Assembly: GCA_946628525.1 (NCBI GenBank)
Contig: CAMOWO010000013.1
Span: 1-11,444 of the forward strand
DNA: 11,444 bases
Direction: 5' to 3'
DNA from: an uncultured Bacillota bacterium
GTDB taxonomy: Bacteria; Bacillota_A; Clostridia; Peptostreptococcales; Anaerovoracaceae
The position numbers were made by a program, and so were the translations under genes. Below are positions 6,226 through 11,444 of this stretch, in pieces (the stretch's first letter is position 1; each line of letters begins with the position of its first letter). The notes under the pieces were generated by a model. The model had not been told where the DNA came from. It was given only the letters and a program-made list of their open reading frames with translations, and made no database searches.

Positions 6226-9200
6226 TTAGAGAAGCGCAGTCGATCTGTCTGCCAGTTCTCTGAATGTCTTGTATTTTTCTTTGGCGTCTTCTTCTGTCAT
6301 CGCAAAGAGCTTGTCTGCGATCTCCGGGAACTCCTTGGCCAGTGACGTGTATCGGATCTGACCGTTCAGGAAGTCGCGGAAGCTTGTGTTCGGCTCCTTG
6401 GAATCCAGGATGAACGGATTGCGGCCCTGTTCCTTGAGTTCAGGGTTGTATCTGTACAGGTGCCAGTAGCCTGCATCGACTGCATCCTTGATATTTGCCT
6501 GGGATTTGCCCATGCCCTTTCTGATGCCGTGGTTGATGCATGGTGAGTATGCGATGATGATGGATGGTCCATCGTATGCTTCTGCTTCCAGCATCGCCTT
6601 CATCAGCTGGTTCTTATCAGCTCCCATACCTACCTGTGCAACGTATACGTATCCGTAAGACATCGCCATCAGGCCCAGATCTTTCTTCTTGATCCTCTTA
6701 CCGGCTGCAGCGAACTTCGCGATGGCTGCCGTCGGCGTAGCCTTCGATGCCTGTCCGCCTGTATTGGAGTATACTTCTGTATCGAATACCAGGATATTGA
6801 TGTTCTCGCCGGATGCCAGTACGTGGTCGAGGCCGCCGTAACCGATATCGTATGCCCATCCGTCGCCGCCGAGAGCCCAGATGGACTTCTTGACGAGGTA
6901 ATCCTTCAACTCGATGATCCTGTTGCAGAGGGATACGATGACTTCATCGCTGGAGCTCATGGACTCGATGACTTCGACGACTCTGTCGCTCTTGGCTCTC
7001 GTCTCATTGCTGTCATTCTTGTATTCGATCCATTCTGAGATAGCTTCCTTCAGATCCTCATCGATATCCAGCTCCAGAAGAGCCTTCATGTTGTGCTCGA
7101 TCTTCTCTCTCATCTGCTTGTTGGCCAGTACCATACCATAGCCGTACTCTGCATTGTCTTCGAAGAGTGAGCTTGCCCATGCAGGACCTCTGCCGTTCTC
7201 ATCCTTACAGTAAGGCATCGTCGGTGCGGATGCTCCCCAGATGGATGAGCAGCCCGTCGCATTGGCGATGATCATCCTGTCTCCAAAGAGCTGCGTTGCC
7301 AACTTGATGTACGGCGTCTCGCCGCATCCTGCGCAGGCACCGGAGAACTCGATGTATGGCTTGGCGAACTGCGAACCCTTGACAGTCTTGATGTCCACCT
7401 TCTCATCTTTGCGTGAGATCTTGATGCCGTAATCCCAATTGTATTTCTCATGTTCTACCTCGTAGAAATGCTTCATCACGAGAGCCTTGTCCTTGGATGG
7501 ACAGATATCTGCGCAGTTACCGCATCCTAAGCAGTCCATGGATGACAACTGCATCCTGTAGTGGAGTCCCGTTACGCCCTTGCCCTTCGCAGGGATCGTC
7601 ACGAAACCTTCAGGTGCTTCGGCCTTCTCTTCATCATTGAGGAGCATCGGCCGGATCGCTGCATGAGGACATACGAAGGAGCACTGGTTACACTGGATGC
7701 AGTTCTCCGGCTGCCACTCAGGCAGATGTACCGCTGTACCTCTCTTCTCGTATGCCGCTGTTCCTGCAGGGAACGTACCGTCTTCGATATCGTCGAATGC
7801 GCTGACCGGCAGGTCGTCGCCTTCCTGGCTGTTCATCGGAATGAGCATCTCTTCGATGAACTCCGGCAGTTCTTCGTACTTCTTCCTAGGATCCTGAGCA
7901 TCTGCCCACTCTGCAGGTACCGGGATCTCTCTGATGGATTCGATGCCCTTATCTACTGCAGCGTTGTTCATGTCGACGATGTTCTGGCCTTTCTTCTTGT
8001 AGGTCTTCTCGATACCTTCCTTCAGGTACTTGATGGCATCATCGATAGGAATGACCTCCGTGAGCTTGAAGAATGCAGCCTGCATGACCATGTTGATCCT
8101 GGAGCCGAGGCCGACGGAATCTGCGATCTCCGTTGCATCGATGGCGTAGAACTTGATGTTCTTCTTGGCCAGCTGTCTCTTCATCCTTGCAGGAAGTGCG
8201 TCGTTGAGTTCCTCATCCGTATATCTTGTATTGAGCAGGAACGTACCGCCCTTGACAACGTCCTTGAGCATGTCGTACTGCCTGATATATGCCTGATTGT
8301 GGCAGGCCACGAAGTCTGCCTGGTTGATCAGATATGTGGACTGGATCGGATGTTCACCGAATCTCAGGTGGGATACCGTAAGACCTCCTGATTTCTTGGA
8401 GTCATATGCGAAGTAACCCTGGGCATACATATCTGTCTTATCACCGATGATCTTGATGGCCGTCTTGTTCGCACCGACCGTACCGTCGGAACCGAGACCC
8501 CAGAACTTACACTTGATCGTACCTTCCGGTTCTCTGGCGATACCTGCCGTGAATGGAAGCGAATGACCTGTAACGTCATCTTCGATACCTACGGTGAAGT
8601 TGTTCTTTGGCTTGTGATGATAGAGGTTATCGTAGATCGAGTGGATCATACCAGGAGTCGTATCCTTCGATCCGAGGCCGTAGCGTCCACCGTAGATCTC
8701 CGGCTCGATCTTCTCACCGTACAAAGCAGTCTTGACGTCCTGATAGAGCGGTTCACCGATGGAACCCGGCTCCTTCGTCCTGTCGAGTACAGCGATCCTC
8801 TCAACTGTTCTAGGCAGTACATCCAGGAAGTACTTCTTCACGAACGGTCTGTAAAGTCTGACTTTGATGAGACCGACTCTGTGACCTTCCGCTACCATCT
8901 TGTTCATGGTCTCTTCGATGGTCTCGCAGATGGATCCCATCGCCACGATGATGTTCTCCGCATCAGGAGCACCGACGTAATCGAACGGATGATAGCTTCT
9001 GCCTGTTAGTTTGCTGATCTTATCCATGTATTCCACGACGATCTCAGGGATGGCGTCGTAGTACTTGTTCGCAGATTCTCTCGCCTGGAAGAAGATCTCA
9101 GGCTGCTGCGCAGTACCCCTGATAACAGGATGCTCCGGATTGAGCGCTCTGTCTCTGAATTCCTGTACGGCGTCCCAATCTACGAGATTCTTGTAATCTT

Positions 9201-9771
9201 CATAACTGAACACTTCGATCTTCTGGATCTCATGGGACGTCCTGAATCCATCAAAGAAGTGCAGGAAAGGAACTCTGCCCTTGATCGCTGCCAGATGGGC
9301 GATACCACCAAGGTCCATGACTTCCTGAACGGAACCTGAGCACAGCATCGCGAAACCTGTCTGACGTGTAGCCATTACGTCGGAATGGTCACCAAAAATA
9401 CACAGTGCATGTGTCGATACTGTTCTCGCTGCCACATGGAAAACTCCCGGAAGGAGCTCACCTGCGATCTTGTACATCTCAGGTATCATAAGCAAAAGGC
9501 CCTGAGATGCCGTGTATGTCGTTGAAAGAGCACCTGCTGCCAGTGATCCGTGAACTGCACCGGATGCGCCTCCCTCAGACTGCATCTCAGCGATCTTCAC
9601 TGTCTGGCCAAAAATATTCTTCCGTCCATACGCTGCCCATTCATCCACAACTTCTGCCATAGTAGAAGAAGGTGTGATCGGGTAGATGGACGCAACATCG
9701 GTAAATGCGTAGGAAACATGAGCCGCTGCTGTGTTTCCGTCCATCGTTTTCATTCTTCTCTTCTGAGCCAT
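6226..9771 (-). CDS. nifJ: Pyruvate:ferredoxin (flavodoxin) oxidoreductase, single-chain
   Basis: Oxidises pyruvate with CoA to acetyl-CoA and CO2, passing electrons to ferredoxin or flavodoxin; cytoplasmic homodimer and the central pyruvate enzyme of anaerobic fermenters. 1181 residues, close to Desulfovibrio PFOR (about 1230). Order: the pyruvate/TPP domain I with DVASIYPITPSSTMAE near residue 30; a transketolase-C-like region; the gamma (EKR) domain starting about residue 420 (KFWGLGSDGTVGANK); two 4Fe-4S motifs C691/694/697/701 and C747/750/753/757; and the TPP domain with GDGWAYDIG (D970) and SNTGGQ (N1003). The proximal cluster ligands C813, C816, C841 and C1078 are all present. Start ATG at 9771 has TGGAGG 9 nt upstream, and the protein begins MAQKRRMKTMDGN as in relatives. 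It is probably transcribed singly from the strong promoter at 9841-9869. Confidence 0.97.
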   Translation of the reverse strand: MAQKRRMKTMDGNTAAAHVSYAFTDVASIYPITPSSTMAEVVDEWAAYGRKNIFGQTVKIAEMQSEGGASGAVHGSLAAGALSTTYTASQGLLLMIPEMYKIAGELLPGVFHVAARTVSTHALCIFGDHSDVMATRQTGFAMLCSGSVQEVMDLGGIAHLAAIKGRVPFLHFFDGFRTSHEIQKIEVFSYEDYKNLVDWDAVQEFRDRALNPEHPVIRGTAQQPEIFFQARESANKYYDAIPEIVVEYMDKISKLTGRSYHPFDYVGAPDAENIIVAMGSICETIEETMNKMVAEGHRVGLIKVRLYRPFVKKYFLDVLPRTVERIAVLDRTKEPGSIGEPLYQDVKTALYGEKIEPEIYGGRYGLGSKDTTPGMIHSIYDNLYHHKPKNNFTVGIEDDVTGHSLPFTAGIAREPEGTIKCKFWGLGSDGTVGANKTAIKIIGDKTDMYAQGYFAYDSKKSGGLTVSHLRFGEHPIQSTYLINQADFVACHNQAYIRQYDMLKDVVKGGTFLLNTRYTDEELNDALPARMKRQLAKKNIKFYAIDATEIADSVGLGSRINMVMQAAFFKLTEVIPIDDAIKYLKEGIEKTYKKKGQNIVDMNNAAVDKGIESIREIPVPAEWADAQDPRKKYEELPEFIEEMLIPMNSQEGDDLPVSAFDDIEDGTFPAGTAAYEKRGTAVHLPEWQPENCIQCNQCSFVCPHAAIRPMLLNDEEKAEAPEGFVTIPAKGKGVTGLHYRMQLSSMDCLGCGNCADICPSKDKALVMKHFYEVEHEKYNWDYGIKISRKDEKVDIKTVKGSQFAKPYIEFSGACAGCGETPYIKLATQLFGDRMIIANATGCSSIWGASAPTMPYCKDENGRGPAWASSLFEDNAEYGYGMVLANKQMREKIEHNMKALLELDIDEDLKEAISEWIEYKNDSNETRAKSDRVVEVIESMSSSDEVIVSLCNRIIELKDYLVKKSIWALGGDGWAYDIGYGGLDHVLASGENINILVFDTEVYSNTGGQASKATPTAAIAKFAAAGKRIKKKDLGLMAMSYGYVYVAQVGMGADKNQLMKAMLEAEAYDGPSIIIAYSPCINHGIRKGMGKSQANIKDAVDAGYWHLYRYNPELKEQGRNPFILDSKEPNTSFRDFLNGQIRYTSLAKEFPEIADKLFAMTEEDAKEKYKTFRELADRSTALL

Positions 9772-9840
9772 TGATTTTTTCCTCCAACATGTGATAAATA
9801 AAAATGCGACCGGGCAGATGGTTGACCTACCCTATTAAAT

Positions 9841-9869
9841 ACTTTACTTTGAAAAATTTCCCATGTCAA
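9841..9869 (-). promoter_or_regulatory. Sigma-70 promoter of POR
   Basis: Minus strand: a perfect -35 TTGACA (9869-9864), a 17-bp spacer and -10 TAAAGT (9846-9841, 4 of 6). The predicted start near 9834 gives a leader of about 62 nt ending in the TGGAGG ribosome binding site. The 9-bp near-palindrome AACATTGTT at 9868-9876 touches the -35 and could be an operator. Confidence 0.7.
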
Positions 9870-9983
9870 CATTGTTCCCAAAATAATACAAAATACATAA
9901 AAGCGCTCCAAAAAGACTGAAATTTCAACAATTCTGACAACTATGTACTTATTACGTATCTTGTACTCCCACGCCATTGTTGA
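9866..9983. repeat. TCAACAWT motif, three copies across a divergent promoter region
   Basis: TCAACATT lies at 9866-9873 and TCAACAAT at 9925-9932, both on the plus strand. ATTGTTGA, the inverse, lies at 9976-9983. The first overlaps the POR -35 and the last overlaps the TG of the plus-strand extended -10. A palindrome TGAAATTTCA (9918-9927) adjoins the middle copy. These could be regulator half-sites, but the region is AT-rich and chance is not excluded. Confidence 0.25.
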
Positions 9984-9989
9984 TATAAT
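9961..9989 (+). promoter_or_regulatory. Promoter of the zinc ribbon/TPR membrane protein gene
   Basis: -35 TTGTAC (9961-9966), a 17-bp spacer and a perfect -10 TATAAT (9984-9989) with a TGA extension, giving TGATATAAT as in the metF promoter. Predicted start is near 9996; the leader of about 34 nt carries the ribosome binding site GAGAGGA at 10016-10022. Confidence 0.7.
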
Positions 9990-10029
9990 ATTCACGCAAA
10001 AATAACTACGGTTCTGAGAGGAACAACGC

Positions 10030-11352
10030 GTGAAAGTAAGCAAAGAATATCCTCTGGATAACGAGCCGGTCACACAGACCCTGAACGGCATTTCAGAGGA
10101 ACAACAGAATACGATCGAGATCACAGAGACATCAGATCTGGCAGCCAGAGTCGCCACCTCAAAAGAAACAAAAGTCTACGAGCCACGGCCTCTGAACCCG
10201 CAGGATCCCGTCTACGACAAAGTGATGGAACAGTTCGGCGCAAGGCCGGTCAAACCGAAATACTGGTTCGAAGAATTCGGTGACTACTGGTCCTGCAGCT
10301 GCGGACACATCAACAGCGGCCCGATCTGCGAAGGCTGCGGCCTGGAGCGTGACCTTCTCCGGAAGTTGTTCATCCTCCATAAACCTCAGGACGCAGAAAG
10401 CCTGCTGGGGGACATCCCGGAAACGGCGACCGCATCCCGCAGCGCTGACCCGAAGGGCACGTCCGCCGATGAAAGATCGTCACTTCCGCAGGTGCGGCCC
10501 GTCTCTTCACCGGAGAAGCTCCCGGAGAGCAGAAAACCGGTAATGCAAAAGATCCGCGGCGCCTTTGCACCCGGACGAAGAATGGTCCTTCTCGTGATCG
10601 TGCTGGCCCTCCTGGCTGCAGGCGGCGGTGGCTACTACTACAACTACGCCTACAAAGCGGCGTCCGGTGAGACCCGCGGCACCATCTCCTCCTTCACCGG
10701 AGAAGAAACGTACGACGATGCTTTTGCCACCTTCGATACCATGGGCGAGGAGCTGACCTCGGACGAACTGATGCGCAAAAGTTATATATCCGTTGGGGAT
10801 AACTGCCTGAAGAAGGGCAAATACAAAAGCGCCGTCAAGTCCTACAAGAAGGCCCAGGACATCAAAGACGGTAACGACGTCAAGGACAAGATCAATTCGG
10901 CGAAATACGGCTACATCAAGGCCAATATCGACAGCAGAGACGATCAGCTGGAAACGTACCTGTCTGAGCTGAAGAAAATCGGTTATCCGGGGATCACAGA
11001 GCTCTACGATAAGTACTATGCATGGCATATGAGCATCATCGCCAACGGTTCAGAAACCGATTTCTCGACGGCGAAGAAGACCTTCCACCGGTCGGATACG
11101 GTGTACTACCACATCTCACTTACCGGGGGCGAACCGAACGAGAAGATCAAACTGTACTACACCCTCACCTGGCCGGGTGGCGAAAAGGAGACGAGAAACT
11201 TCGATTCCGAATGGAAGAGCGGCTCAAAGATCACGGCACACTTCTCCTATCCTGTCGCCATGTTCGGCGCGCAGGGCAAGATGGTGTTCAAAGTCTTCGA
11301 CAGCGAGAGCAACGGAGAGCTGGGCTCATGCACTGTGAACATTGCAGATTAA
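10030..11352 (+). CDS. Uncharacterised membrane-anchored protein: zinc ribbon, TM helix, TPR-like helices, beta-rich C-terminus
   Basis: 440 residues, not assignable to a named family. The N-terminus (1-185) is cytoplasmic by the positive-inside rule and carries a zinc ribbon with C89-x-C91 and C100-x2-C103 (WSCSCGHINSGPICEGCG). A Ser/Pro/Glu-rich disordered linker (about 125-170) leads to basic residues, then one membrane helix (about 185-203, ending GGGGYYYNY). The outside part has a TPR-like helical repeat (about 248-300: VGDNCLKKGKYKSAVKSYKKAQ) and a beta-rich C-terminal domain (about 344-440), probably an immunoglobulin-like sandwich. There is no cleavable signal peptide; the TM helix acts as a signal anchor. 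It starts with GTG, 8 nt after GAGAGGA, and no better ATG is upstream. It is divergent from POR and appears to be alone. Envelope sensing or an assembly scaffold is possible, but no function is shown. Confidence 0.85.
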   Translation: MKVSKEYPLDNEPVTQTLNGISEEQQNTIEITETSDLAARVATSKETKVYEPRPLNPQDPVYDKVMEQFGARPVKPKYWFEEFGDYWSCSCGHINSGPICEGCGLERDLLRKLFILHKPQDAESLLGDIPETATASRSADPKGTSADERSSLPQVRPVSSPEKLPESRKPVMQKIRGAFAPGRRMVLLVIVLALLAAGGGGYYYNYAYKAASGETRGTISSFTGEETYDDAFATFDTMGEELTSDELMRKSYISVGDNCLKKGKYKSAVKSYKKAQDIKDGNDVKDKINSAKYGYIKANIDSRDDQLETYLSELKKIGYPGITELYDKYYAWHMSIIANGSETDFSTAKKTFHRSDTVYYHISLTGGEPNEKIKLYYTLTWPGGEKETRNFDSEWKSGSKITAHFSYPVAMFGAQGKMVFKVFDSESNGELGSCTVNIAD

Positions 11353-11444
11353 ATCATTAGAATACTAAAAACTAACCCCGCAAATGCGGCAATGTCATTA
11401 AGTTAAGACGACAAACGAGATACTCTCTCATCAGAAATGATGAG
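11353..11444. other. AT-rich non-coding end of window with hairpin at the edge
   Basis: No gene is seen. A small stem CCGC/GCGG (11378-11389) lacks a T-run, so it is a poor terminator. CTCATC (11427-11432) pairs with GATGAG (11439-11444) around AGAAAT. This hairpin is cut by the window end and could be a terminator or the start of a leader RNA. Confidence 0.3.

Noticed and set aside
7561..8391. Plus-strand open frame (276 codons) opposite POR
   Set aside because: Antisense shadow of a complete, conserved protein; no start signal.
9750..10157. Minus-strand open frame (135 codons) across the POR/zinc ribbon gene gap
   Set aside because: It covers both predicted promoters and overlaps the start of both flanking genes; it is low-complexity AT-rich sequence without a ribosome binding site.
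11378..11389. Terminator for the last gene
   Set aside because: The stem is only 4-5 bp and no T-run follows.

Overview
The window reads as chromosomal core metabolism of an anaerobic, mid-GC member of the Bacillota, most likely class Clostridia. Supporting signs are an oxygen-sensitive class III ribonucleotide reductase, a single-chain pyruvate:ferredoxin oxidoreductase, a short cobalamin-dependent methionine synthase without an activation domain, strong AGGAGG-type ribosome binding sites and Rho-independent terminators. The genus cannot be read from the sequence. No phage genes, transposase, CRISPR array, rRNA or tRNA was seen, and no gene-free stretch exceeds 300 bases.

Layout, left to right. 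(1) Bases 1-587, minus strand: the N-terminal 195 codons of nrdD, whose upstream region (588-766) carries a good NrdR box at 640-655, a degenerate partner exactly 32 bp away, and the terminator of the next operon. (2) 767-4494, minus strand: a compact operon metF - metH - zinc-ribbon membrane protein. Gaps are 16 nt, then a 14-nt overlap, and a strong terminator follows. (3) 4495-4596: a short divergent promoter region with two extended -10 promoters facing apart, one for metF and one for deoC, and a perfect 10-bp palindrome between them. (4) 4597-5253, plus strand: deoC and its terminator. (5) 5284-6168, minus strand: a complete metallo-beta-lactamase-fold hydrolase. (6) 6226-9771, minus strand: pyruvate:ferredoxin oxidoreductase, separated from the hydrolase gene only by a terminator hairpin. 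(7) 9772-10029: a divergent AT-rich promoter region of 258 bp. (8) 10030-11352, plus strand: an uncharacterised protein with zinc ribbon, membrane anchor, TPR-like helices and a beta-rich C-terminus. (9) 11353-11444: an AT-rich non-coding end.

How the genes fit together: MetF makes 5-methyltetrahydrofolate and MetH uses it to methylate homocysteine, so the operon completes methionine synthesis through folate and cobalamin. DeoC splits deoxyribose 5-phosphate to acetaldehyde and glyceraldehyde 3-phosphate, feeding glycolysis. POR then oxidises pyruvate to acetyl-CoA and reduces ferredoxin. NrdD makes deoxynucleotides without oxygen. The least explained parts are the two zinc-ribbon membrane proteins: one translationally coupled to metH, the other divergent from POR. 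No obviously new multi-gene system is visible. The best leads are these two proteins, the metH linker with a slippery A-run, and the hydrolase gene placed directly behind a terminator.
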